Assembly (NCBI RefSeq): GCF_019331675.1
Contig: NZ_JAHBBJ010000003.1
Location: forward strand, 62,001-126,000
Length of the DNA: 64,000 nt
Origin: Bifidobacterium miconisargentati
GTDB taxonomy: Bacteria; Actinomycetota; Actinomycetes; Actinomycetales; Bifidobacteriaceae
Direction of reading: 5' to 3'
Shown: piece after piece, positions 18,595 through 26,394 of the stretch
How positions within the stretch are numbered: the first letter of the stretch is position 1
Layout: the number at the start of each line of letters is the position of its first letter
Program-made: the position numbers and the translations under genes
Notes under the pieces: generated by a model
What the model saw: only the letters and a program-made list of their open reading frames with translations
Told to the model about the DNA's origin: nothing
Database searches by the model: none

Positions 18595-19908
18595 TCACTG
18601 ACCCGCCGTAACCTTGAATCCTTGGCCGTTGCCGTATTGAATCAAGGATTCCTGCCACTGTTCGATGCCTTCCTGATAGGTGATCTCACCGGAGCTTGCC
18701 TTACCGATGTAGTCGCCGAAGCGGGTTCGCGCGTCGACTTCGTAGGGCAGGAACTGCCACTGGGTTCCGACCTTCTTGGCACCTTCGACCAGCACGTCCT
18801 GGTACTTCTGATCGCCGAAGTACGAATCGGTCTTGGTGAGGAACTGCTCATCGGACATGGTTTCGGTATCCGCGGGGAACTGGCCCTTGTCGATGCGGAT
18901 CTTGACGCCTTCGCGATCATGCGCGGCGAACTCCACGAACTTGTAGGCCGCCGATGCCTTGTCGCTTCCCTCGAGAACCGCCAAGGACGAGCCGCCGTCC
19001 TCGCCGTTGCCGTCGGTGTTGGCGTCGATCTGCGGGAGTCCGGCGACGCGCCACTTGCCCGCACCGGTCGGCACGCCGTCCTTCAGCATGGCCGCCATCC
19101 ACGCGCCGGTGGTGATGGTCGCTAACGAGCCGTCTTCCAGCGCCTTGTACCATTCCTCGGACCACATGGTCAGCTTGGTATCGATGAGGTCCTCATCGAT
19201 CAGCTTCTGCATGAAGACATAGTACTGCTGTGCAATCGGGTCATTGACGTAATTGATGGTGACGTTCTCGCCGTCGGCGGTGACCGCCTTGCCTCCGGCC
19301 GCCCAGATCCAGGCTTCGGTCACCGCGATGTTCGCCGGTTCGCAGGTGATATAGGCGCCGATGGCACGGAGCTTCTTCGCCGCCTCGTAGAATTCATCCC
19401 ACGTCTTCGGTGCTTCGGTGACACCGGCCTTGTCGAACGTCTCCTTGTTATAGAACATCGCGTCGGGCCCCGAATCGATCGGAAGCGCATGCACTCCCCC
19501 GCCGTACGTCACCGAAGCCCACGGACCAGGGGTGTAGTACCCGTCGAATTTGTCGGCGCCGAACTCGCTGAGGTCCTTCAACGAATTCTGCAGCACGAAT
19601 TGGGGTACGGCGAAATACTCGATCTGCGCCACATCAGGGGCACCCTTGCCAGCCTGCAACGCATTGTTGATGGCCGTGTACTGCTTCTGCGCGGTACCGG
19701 CATTGGTGATCTTCACCTTGATATTGGGATATTTCTTTTCGAAGGCCTTGGCGACGGGGGTCAGCGTCGGCTCCCATGCCCAGACGTTGATGGTCACCGG
19801 ATTATCGGCGGTGCCCTCATCCGATGAGGTGCCGGAGCCGCACGCGGCCATCGACAACACCGTCGTTGCCGCAAGGCCTGCCGCCATGATCGTTCGGAAG
19901 GACTTCAT
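18595..19908 (-). CDS. Sugar ABC transporter substrate-binding lipoprotein (family 1), no permeases nearby
   Basis: 437 residues. Signal peptide with lipobox SMAAC, then a family 1 (MalE-like) binding domain: VTINVWAWEPTLTPVAKAFE, ALPIDSGPDAMFYNKETF, GAYITCEPAN. It resembles the galactoside binding protein at 39167-40522 in this window (shared ALPIDSGP, FYNK and FDKAGV segments). ATG at 19908 has GGAGAGA upstream. It sits between GH51 and LacI genes; no membrane permease gene is in this cluster, so it may use permeases encoded elsewhere. Confidence 0.9.
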   Translation of the reverse strand: MKSFRTIMAAGLAATTVLSMAACGSGTSSDEGTADNPVTINVWAWEPTLTPVAKAFEKKYPNIKVKITNAGTAQKQYTAINNALQAGKGAPDVAQIEYFAVPQFVLQNSLKDLSEFGADKFDGYYTPGPWASVTYGGGVHALPIDSGPDAMFYNKETFDKAGVTEAPKTWDEFYEAAKKLRAIGAYITCEPANIAVTEAWIWAAGGKAVTADGENVTINYVNDPIAQQYYVFMQKLIDEDLIDTKLTMWSEEWYKALEDGSLATITTGAWMAAMLKDGVPTGAGKWRVAGLPQIDANTDGNGEDGGSSLAVLEGSDKASAAYKFVEFAAHDREGVKIRIDKGQFPADTETMSDEQFLTKTDSYFGDQKYQDVLVEGAKKVGTQWQFLPYEVDARTRFGDYIGKASSGEITYQEGIEQWQESLIQYGNGQGFKVTAGQ

Positions 19909-20001
19909 TGTTCTCTCTCCTTGTTTTCCTGTTTGGTTATTGGCGAGGAGCCGCCGGAGCATCAGGTTGCATTGCGGCCCGATGAACCGGCGGCTTCCCA
20001 T

Positions 20002-20033
20002 GTCACTTCACATGCACGTCACTTCACATGCAC
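20002..20033. repeat. 16-bp tandem duplication at the GH51 gene end
   Basis: GTCACTTCACATGCAC occurs twice in tandem (20002-20017 and 20018-20033). The second copy encodes the last codons and stop of the GH51 gene, so the gene end has been duplicated just downstream. Confidence 0.85.
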
Positions 20034-21575
20034 GGCGGTCCAGGAGGCCGGGGGCAGCGTCACGTGGACGGTGCCGGTTTCGAGGTCGAGGACTGCGGTG
20101 TCGTTGGCGTGCGGGGTCACGCGGTTCTGGTCGTCGCGGGTGTTCCGGGCGAAGAGGTCGTCCTCGTGCAAAGTCCGGGCCTCGACCGCAGTGCCGCAGC
20201 CTTCCGGCAGGCGAATCTCGAAGTCGTTGGCTTGCTCCAGCGAGCGGTTGGTCACGAACACGGTCACGGAACCGTCCTCGCCGCGCACGGCCACGGAGTT
20301 GACGATCGGCACCTCGCCGTACTTGGCGGTCTCATAGGTACCGGTGGCGAGCTTCGGCTCCAGGACCGTGCCGCCCTTGGCATACCTGGCGGTCAACGCG
20401 AACGGGTAGAACGTGGTCTGACGCCAAGCGGGACCACCGGGCTCGGTCATGATCGGGGCGATGACGTTGACCAGCTGGGCCAGGCTCGCGGCGTGCACGC
20501 GGTCGGCGTTCCTGAGCAGCGTGATCATGAGATCGCCGAACACCACGGCGTCGGCGGCGGAATAGACGTCCTCCAGCAGACGCGGGGCGACCGGCCAGTT
20601 GCCGATGCCTTCCGGGTTCCTGCTCGGCTCCTCGTCGATGTACCAAACGTTCCATTCATCGAACGAGATGAACACGTCGTGCCTGCTCTTGAGCCGGGCC
20701 TTGGTGGCGTCGATGGCGGCGGCCACATCCTTGATAAAGCCGTCCATGTCCACGCCGGAGGCCATGAAGCTCTTCATGTCGCGGGTGCCGTCGGCCTGGA
20801 ATTCGGGATGGTAGTAAGCGTGGCAGGAGACGAAGTCGACATTCTCGTAAGTCTTCTCGAGAACGGTCTCCTCCCATTTGCCGAACGTGTCCATGGAATG
20901 GCTGGACGAGCCGCACACCACGAGTTCCACATCCGGGTCGATCATGCGCATGCCGGCGGCGACCGACGCGGCGAGCGTGCCGTAATCCTCGGCGTTCTTG
21001 TGGCCGGTCTGCCACGGGCCGTCCATTTCGTTGCCCAGGCACCACATCCTGATACCGAACGGCTGGTCCGCACCATTGGCGCGACGCTCCTCGGAGAGCT
21101 TGGTGCCGCCGGGGATGTTGGCGTATTCAAGCAGGTCAAGCGCCTCCTCCAGGCCACGAGTGCCCAGGTTCACGGCCTCCATGAGCTCGTTGCCGCCGAC
21201 CTTGTCCAGCCACTTGGCCATCTCATGCAGACCGAACTGGTTGGTCTCGGTGGAATGCCACGCCAAATCGAGACGGCGCGGACGCTCCTCCTTGGGGCCC
21301 ACGCCATCCTCCCAGCGGTAACCGGAGACGAAGTTGCCACCGGGATAACGAATGGTGGTAGCACCGAGTTCGCGAACAAGCTCGATGACATCCTTGCGGA
21401 AACCGTCCTCATCGGCCTCAGGATGACCCGGCTCATAGATGCCGCCGTAGACGCAACGGCCAAGATGTTCCACGAACGAACCGAACAGGCGGTCATCCAC
21501 CGGCGCGACTTCGAAGTCATCATCGACGATCAGACGGGAGGAATCTGAATTTGCAGTGGACGTCTGCTCTGACAT
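20019..21575 (-). CDS. Alpha-L-arabinofuranosidase, GH51
   Basis: 518 residues. Removes terminal alpha-L-arabinofuranose from arabinan, arabinoxylan or arabino-oligosaccharides; no signal peptide, so it works in the cytoplasm. The (beta/alpha)8 barrel carries the acid/base Glu in WCLGNEMDGPW (near residue 180) and the nucleophile Glu in FISFDEWNVWY (near residue 305); a C-terminal beta-sandwich follows. ATG at 21575 lies 3 bp after AAAGGAGAG, so the upstream extension to 21629 is rejected. LacI-type operators lie in the promoter region at 21603-21689. Confidence 0.95.
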   Translation of the reverse strand: MSEQTSTANSDSSRLIVDDDFEVAPVDDRLFGSFVEHLGRCVYGGIYEPGHPEADEDGFRKDVIELVRELGATTIRYPGGNFVSGYRWEDGVGPKEERPRRLDLAWHSTETNQFGLHEMAKWLDKVGGNELMEAVNLGTRGLEEALDLLEYANIPGGTKLSEERRANGADQPFGIRMWCLGNEMDGPWQTGHKNAEDYGTLAASVAAGMRMIDPDVELVVCGSSSHSMDTFGKWEETVLEKTYENVDFVSCHAYYHPEFQADGTRDMKSFMASGVDMDGFIKDVAAAIDATKARLKSRHDVFISFDEWNVWYIDEEPSRNPEGIGNWPVAPRLLEDVYSAADAVVFGDLMITLLRNADRVHAASLAQLVNVIAPIMTEPGGPAWRQTTFYPFALTARYAKGGTVLEPKLATGTYETAKYGEVPIVNSVAVRGEDGSVTVFVTNRSLEQANDFEIRLPEGCGTAVEARTLHEDDLFARNTRDDQNRVTPHANDTAVLDLETGTVHVTLPPASWTAVHVK

Positions 21576-21602
21576 GCGCTCTCCTTTGCTCACATGAAGT
21601 CC

Positions 21603-21689
21603 GATACAACGTTGTCTCAAAAGAGCCAAACCACGCCAGCCATTGTTATTCGGAATCTACTTAGCTGCCATTTGGTACAACATTGTATT
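21603..21689 (-). promoter_or_regulatory. Two LacI-type operators in the GH51 promoter region
   Basis: GATACAACGTTGTCTC (21603-21618) and GGTACAACATTGTATT (21674-21689) are related palindromes of the LacI type. On the minus strand a TACAAT -10 candidate (21681-21686) lies inside the second one. A third half-site (GATACAAC) follows at about 21705-21712. This layout suits repression by the LacI protein encoded at 17403-18446. Confidence 0.6.
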
Positions 21690-21790
21690 TATTGCTATCA
21701 CGATGATACAACAGGGAATCAACTCTTACAACCAGACATGCCACACCAAGCCGTAAAACGGCGGAATTGCAACGTTTTCGGCATGAAAAA

Positions 21791-21817
21791 GGGTTTCAGG
21801 CGAGTGGCCTGAAACCC
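21791..21817. terminator. Hairpin beside the left attachment site
   Basis: GGGTTTCAGG (21791-21800) and CCTGAAACCC (21808-21817) form a perfect stem right next to the 16-bp repeat at 21821. By comparison with the copy at 30147-30172 this is probably the original terminator of the tRNA-Ser gene, separated from it by integration of the element. Confidence 0.6.
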
Positions 21818-21820
21818 CAG

Positions 21821-21836
21821 AGGCGGATAAGGCGAG
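21821..21836. repeat. Attachment site (tRNA 3'-end duplicate)
   Basis: AGGCGGATAAGGCGAG, identical to the 3' end of tRNA-Ser at 30176-30191. No other part of the tRNA is present here, so this is the truncated att copy. Confidence 0.85.
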
Positions 21837-21902
21837 TAACTAACCTAAATAGCCGCTTATGTACTGGAAATACTAGGAAAATACGATTGCATAAGATACA
21901 TC

Positions 21903-21926
21903 CGCCCCGCATTTCGCCCCGTTTCT
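21903..21926. repeat. Probable integrase arm-type site, distal arm
   Basis: A 24-bp sequence beginning CGCCCCGCATTTCGCCCC that recurs with one mismatch, in the same orientation, at 30032-30055. Both copies lie just inside the attachment repeats, as expected for arm sites. The rest of 21837-22066 holds no ORF I can support. Confidence 0.55.
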
Positions 21927-22066
21927 AATGGCTTATCACGGACGCTTAAGGCTCTTAATCTAGTAGACAGTCTCTCATCGTCAGAGCAAGAGCCACTCAC
22001 CAATAACATCAAAGTTTCAGGTTGCCGGCGCAGCCCTCGATAACGAGAACCGCGCCTTAATGACCG

Positions 22067-22222
22067 CTACACGAGCAGTCTCAGCAACTGGTAGAGCTGC
22101 CAGAGGCTACGCACGTTAAAGTGCGTACCATCAACCGTGACCGTTGCCTCGCTATCGCCCACATGGACGATCACGATACGTCCGTTCACGGTCAGAGTGC
22201 CGTGCATCGTGATATGATTCAT
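22067..22222 (-). CDS. Small protein, unknown
   Basis: 51 residues from ATG 22222 (MNHITMHGTLTVNGRIVIV), rich in short beta-like repeats of Val/Ile/Thr and ending in a Leu-rich tail (LWQLYQLLRLLV). A weak AAAGG precedes the start by about 8 bp. It lies between the attachment site and a nested inverted repeat. No family recognised; it could be a small DNA-binding or regulatory protein, or not a gene. Confidence 0.4.
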   Translation of the reverse strand: MNHITMHGTLTVNGRIVIVHVGDSEATVTVDGTHFNVRSLWQLYQLLRLLV

Positions 22223-22241
22223 CTTGCAACCTTTGGTTAAG

Positions 22242-22309
22242 GGCGCAAGCCGATAACCAGTTAAGGCCCGATGTTCCAAGCGTCGGGCCTTTTCTTATCG
22301 GCTTGCGCC
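22242..22309. repeat. Nested inverted repeat (possible origin or regulatory RNA)
   Basis: Outer arms GGCGCAAGCCGATAA (22242-22256) and TTATCGGCTTGCGCC (22295-22309) enclose inner arms AAGGCCCGA (22263-22271) and TCGGGCCTT (22283-22291). All four arms are perfect. The inner hairpin is followed by TTTTCTT on the plus strand, so it could be a terminator, but the outer 15-bp arms go beyond that. The remainder of 22310-22395 has nothing else recognisable. Confidence 0.7.
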
Positions 22310-22395
22310 GATAATGGCCCGTCATATCAACGGGGACACCGCATGTTACGACGTCATAATTCAATGTACCAGTACACACGAATCAGCACAGCATC

Positions 22396-23463
22396 CTATT
22401 CATTACCATCAATGACACCATTCCCATTCTCATCAACCGGAATGTAGCCGAAGGAAGTAGAAGGATCGGGATTGTTTTCTCTTCCAAAGGGTAGATAGTT
22501 CATCCCGTTTCCCATATCTGCATAAATCTCACTGCATGGCATAAGCTTGCCGGAGTTACCAGCAGAACAGTTGTAATCCTTGTATTTCTCATATCCTACG
22601 GCATCTTCAGGAGAGCCCGGACCGTTATCAGAAACGGAATCAGCTCCATCATCCGCAGTTGAATCTTGCGTGTCCGATGAATTCGCTTGACCATCTGAAG
22701 TATCATTTTGCGTATTTGGAGCTGATTGCGAACTATCAGCATCTCCGATTTCGCAGCTTACCATCAATGACTGTAAATCTAAGACGACGCACCTCGTAAT
22801 TGCAGAATCACCCAATCCCATGAACGAAGCTGAATTTATATCAGAATTTCCCTTCTTATTCTCCTTAAGAGCAAGAGATGATAAATTAACATACAGCCCA
22901 TAACCATTCATGTAATCATTATCATCGCCATATTGAGTATACTGTTCCGGAAAGCCCAATTGTTCGCGAATACAATTCATATCTTGAGCCGTTATTTTTG
23001 CATCATATCCTGACATAGAAAAAGACAAATCAACATATTTTCCATCTTCAACCGACTGGACAGATATATTCTGCAAAGAAGAACAATTAGTCAAAATTGC
23101 ATTAACTATAGGATATTGGCTTTGATCCAAATCCTGCTTCTGATCTTGCATATTCTGCTGACTATCATTAGAATTGGATTGACCACTTTCATGATTCGCA
23201 ATGAAGACTATAGCAGCAAAAACAGCAGCCATAGTAAAAATAGCGATAATCCATTTCCACGTTGAAGCCTTCGAAGAAGGTACACTGTCTAGTTCTGATT
23301 GACGAGAATAGGATACAGATGAATTAGAAGCATTCACAGAATAAGCTTCTCGTCCATCTGGTTTATCAGATGATTCGATGAACCGCACTGAAGCCCCGCA
23401 TCGGGAACAAAAAGCCGAATCGTTCGGAATTTGATTTCCGCACTTATGACAGAACATGCTCAT
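22396..23463 (-). CDS. Zinc-ribbon membrane protein with C-terminal calcium-binding loop
   Basis: About 355 residues. N-terminal zinc ribbon (CHKCG ... CSRCG, Cys near 5, 8, 19, 22), a Ser-rich linker, one membrane span (WIIAIFTMAAVFAAIVFI, about 71-88), then a large domain likely outside the cell with an acidic disordered stretch (DSTADDGADSVSDNG). The last residues DENGNGVIDGNE fit an EF-hand/dockerin calcium loop. The start codon (23463) overlaps the upstream gene's stop; ATG 23457 is an alternative with better spacing to AGGGAG. Function unknown; the arrangement suggests a membrane sensor or surface protein. Confidence 0.65.
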   Translation of the reverse strand: MSMFCHKCGNQIPNDSAFCSRCGASVRFIESSDKPDGREAYSVNASNSSVSYSRQSELDSVPSSKASTWKWIIAIFTMAAVFAAIVFIANHESGQSNSNDSQQNMQDQKQDLDQSQYPIVNAILTNCSSLQNISVQSVEDGKYVDLSFSMSGYDAKITAQDMNCIREQLGFPEQYTQYGDDNDYMNGYGLYVNLSSLALKENKKGNSDINSASFMGLGDSAITRCVVLDLQSLMVSCEIGDADSSQSAPNTQNDTSDGQANSSDTQDSTADDGADSVSDNGPGSPEDAVGYEKYKDYNCSAGNSGKLMPCSEIYADMGNGMNYLPFGRENNPDPSTSFGYIPVDENGNGVIDGNE

Positions 23464-25697
23464 CACTCCCTGTAATAGACAGTATCGTTGGAGATTGCCG
23501 GACCATCACTGTCTGCGATGACCAAATAATCTCGAGACAAGTCAGGGGGATTACTGGAATCCGTTGGAATACTGACATATTCCTGCTGGAAGAAATCCAG
23601 ATCAGTTCCAGTCATCAAGTAATATACCGACACTTTCGACCCTTCGGAACATCCCGCTGATCCTTGGCAACCGGCCATCATCTGAATAGGCATCTTTGTT
23701 GACGGAAGACCAGGATCTGATTGATACTGGAATCCTAAATCCGATTGAGCATCACCATTAGGAAGCGGGTTTGAGTCCCCTGAAACAAAGGAGAGACCCC
23801 CCGGAAAACTTTCCCCATATGAACTCGGAGTATAGCTCAGATTAGCGTTAAGACTGACACAATTGCCATCATTCCGGCAATATGTCCCAGTCAGCTTAGT
23901 CATATCTCGACCCTCAACTACTGAATTCCACAAGTCAGTAAAGTCGGAATCGACAGACACGGAGGAAGAAGTTCCTTGATCCCCATTATTAACTCCAGTA
24001 TCATTTTGACCGTTATCAGACTGTTCCGACGATTGTTTATCGTCGTTTTGTTTATTGTCTGCGATGGTGTTTAACGAAGGAAGTTCTTTGTCTAATTCCG
24101 AAAGACTTCCAATTCGCAATTTGTCATTAATATCCTCACCACTCTTCGTAAGATCAGGATTTGGAGTTCTTGTCCCCAATCCAATAGTTATAAACAAAGA
24201 ACCAGTCAAGCCCATACTATATCCAGCAATCGTTACTTTGTTATCGGATATATAACAGGAACGACCTCGTTTATCACTGATATTAAACCCATCAGAACGA
24301 AGCTTCACATCAGCAAGCGCAAATCTATTAAAGAAGTCAAGCGCCGCGTCCGAATCAATAGACGCCGAACCACCAAGCTCTTTATACAGACATGCGGCAA
24401 GTTCTCCATTCTTTTCCGCATTATCAGAGTAATCAGAAGGTACCGTAAACATCGCTAGAATAAATTGACGCGGCGCGTTATATACCAAGGTAGAATTGGC
24501 TGTCATGATTGAACTAGCAGGATAATACTCTGCATATTTACTGCAATCACGATATGTTCTAGTCAAAACATTTTGTATAACATATGACGGGTATTCATCA
24601 TGACCACCTAAATACACTTTCGTGTTACTTACTCCAGTAACACAAAGGATAACAGCAAGAGCAACACCAATCAGGGGCGTAAGTAGTGGAATTCGAACAA
24701 ATACGATCGCACCCGAATCATGCGTATTATTTTCAATATTGTACTTATTGTCACTTATTTTCGATAGCTTGGAATACGCTCCGACAATTTCTGCATGTCC
24801 CACATCAGGATCATGTGATATCACACGTAAATCGCAGTGGGAACGGAAAGCGGAGTTGAAATCCATTTTTTGCTGTTTAATATCGCTCAACACCGAATCA
24901 GCAAATGCGTTAGTTCTCAGATCTTTCGGAATTATTGTTTCCAATGGAGCAATTATTCCACTAATCTGCAAATCCTTGTTTTTACAGTAATCAATATAGG
25001 ATTCCCCTGTTTCAGCTGCACGATCAATACGGTGTATCCTTGTCAGAGAAATAAGACCATATATCATTGCCGATAGAGCCACAATCTCGCATATAGCGGA
25101 AACAATCAGATGCCCGTCGCTCCCTCCATACTTAAACCCGACGAAAATCACGAGAAGTCCTACGACAAGGGCAACAGGTGCGATAATCGCTGCAATGACG
25201 GTTTTCTTCTGGTCTTTCTGACGTAAAAGCCCATTCCGTTCAGCATTTGTGATGCTCTCTTGCAGCGATGATTGCATGCTCCATGCCTGACGAAGCGTCT
25301 CCAAAAGTAGACGTGAATCATCTTCCGATAGTCCGATTACAGTCGTTTCAGCCTTGTTGAGAGGAAGGAAACCGTCGTTATCGAAGTCAGCTCCGGACTC
25401 GTATGGAGTACTACTGCCGACCGAATGGGACCCATCCGGTTCGACGGGGATAGTCTCCCGAACCGTCGCTGCCACGTTGGGAGCGGTAGCGTCTGCTTCA
25501 GCGACATTCCCCTCAGCTGCATTCCGCCCATTAGAAGCCTCCGTTTCGACCGCTGGTATGAGAGCTGAATCCTCTTCTGATGAACGCATGCCAATCGTCA
25601 TTTGAAGAGTAGCTTCCGTCATTGAGAGATTTCTCCCGCACTTCACGCAGAATGCAGCATCTTCTGGCAGCTTTGCCCCACAGAATCGGCAGTACAT
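23463..25697 (-). CDS. Large zinc-ribbon, three-span membrane protein of unknown function
   Basis: 744 residues. N-terminal zinc ribbon (CRFCG ... CVKCG, Cys 3, 6, 17, 20), an acidic linker, two membrane spans (about 166-188 and 196-218), a cytoplasmic segment of about 110 residues, a third span (about 331-355), then about 390 residues on the far side with a Ser/Asp/Gln-rich region (about 560-600) and paired cysteines (CRNDGNC, CQGSAGC). ATG 25697 directly opens the zinc ribbon; the longer in-frame start at 25754 lacks support. It is translationally coupled to the smaller zinc-ribbon gene and is divergent from the XRE gene. I recognise no named family. Confidence 0.65.
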   Translation of the reverse strand: MYCRFCGAKLPEDAAFCVKCGRNLSMTEATLQMTIGMRSSEEDSALIPAVETEASNGRNAAEGNVAEADATAPNVAATVRETIPVEPDGSHSVGSSTPYESGADFDNDGFLPLNKAETTVIGLSEDDSRLLLETLRQAWSMQSSLQESITNAERNGLLRQKDQKKTVIAAIIAPVALVVGLLVIFVGFKYGGSDGHLIVSAICEIVALSAMIYGLISLTRIHRIDRAAETGESYIDYCKNKDLQISGIIAPLETIIPKDLRTNAFADSVLSDIKQQKMDFNSAFRSHCDLRVISHDPDVGHAEIVGAYSKLSKISDNKYNIENNTHDSGAIVFVRIPLLTPLIGVALAVILCVTGVSNTKVYLGGHDEYPSYVIQNVLTRTYRDCSKYAEYYPASSIMTANSTLVYNAPRQFILAMFTVPSDYSDNAEKNGELAACLYKELGGSASIDSDAALDFFNRFALADVKLRSDGFNISDKRGRSCYISDNKVTIAGYSMGLTGSLFITIGLGTRTPNPDLTKSGEDINDKLRIGSLSELDKELPSLNTIADNKQNDDKQSSEQSDNGQNDTGVNNGDQGTSSSVSVDSDFTDLWNSVVEGRDMTKLTGTYCRNDGNCVSLNANLSYTPSSYGESFPGGLSFVSGDSNPLPNGDAQSDLGFQYQSDPGLPSTKMPIQMMAGCQGSAGCSEGSKVSVYYLMTGTDLDFFQQEYVSIPTDSSNPPDLSRDYLVIADSDGPAISNDTVYYRE

Positions 25698-25780
25698 GGT
25701 TCTCACCCAATCCCTTTCACCCTTATATTGCCATATATAGGAGGCCATATACAAAACCGTCTGGCCCTATCTTGTGGCGC

Positions 25781-26059
25781 ATGCCGCGCAATACACCCAC
25801 AGGTTCATGGAACCAATATGCACAGGAACTGGGCCTTAATATGCAGCGGCTACGAGTGGCCCATAATTTCTCGCAGGAACACGTTGCCTACGAAGCCGGT
25901 CTCAGCCGATACACCTACCAGAAATTCGAGAAGGGCGAATCCATGCCGGGAACACCAGCAAACCCCAGCCTGAGGAACATCATGGCCATCGCCCAAGTTC
26001 TTAACGTCACTCTGGATGAACTGTTACCTGAGCCTTGGCCTGATTTGCATGCCCGTTAA
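25781..26059 (+). CDS. XRE-family HTH regulator
   Basis: 92 residues from ATG 25781. HTH_3 domain: LRVAHNFSQEHVAYEAGLS then YTYQKFEKGESMPG, and NIMAIAQVLNVTLDEL at the end, the classical Cro/CI-like fold. It is divergent from the zinc-ribbon gene, with 83 bp between them holding AT-rich repeats (CCATATATAGG, GGCCATATAC), so it probably regulates that operon and itself. Longer in-frame starts (25622) would run through the zinc-ribbon gene and are rejected. Confidence 0.8.
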   Translation: MPRNTPTGSWNQYAQELGLNMQRLRVAHNFSQEHVAYEAGLSRYTYQKFEKGESMPGTPANPSLRNIMAIAQVLNVTLDELLPEPWPDLHAR

Positions 26060-26275
26060 TTAATAACACGTATGACACCGTTGTTCTCCGTGCACCATAG
26101 ACTCGATACCGTTTCACGGTATATCTGAGGAATATGGCGCATGGTTCAGTCGAGCCCACGGTCCTCGGCATCCTTGGCGTTCCTCAAGTCGAATCAACTA
26201 ATTTAAGAACTCACGCGAGATAAGACTCGACCGGCTCGCAACATTTTGTTGATGCGTGACAAAGTAGAAGCATCT

Positions 26276-26386
26276 GTATACCCGTATACTTTGTATATTT
26301 GCCCCTCTATCTCATCAACATATGTCTGAGACAGAATGACGATTCATCTCAACCGTGAGGCGAGTATACAAGGTATACAGGTATAC
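26276..26386. repeat. Mirror-image GTATAC arrays
   Basis: GTATAC (or GTATAT) occurs at 26276, 26284, 26293 and again at 26364, 26373, 26381. The spacings are 8 and 9, then 9 and 8, and the two triplets are inverted repeats of each other (20 of 23 bases). The 335-bp space 26060-26394 has no gene and is flanked by two 3' ends, so this is not an ordinary promoter; binding sites for a replication or partition protein are likely. Confidence 0.7.
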
Positions 26387-26394
26387 GTCAGATT

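Noticed and set aside
21821..21840. A second tRNA-Ser gene
   Set aside because: Only the 16-bp 3' end is present; the anticodon and D-arm are missing, so it is the att duplicate.
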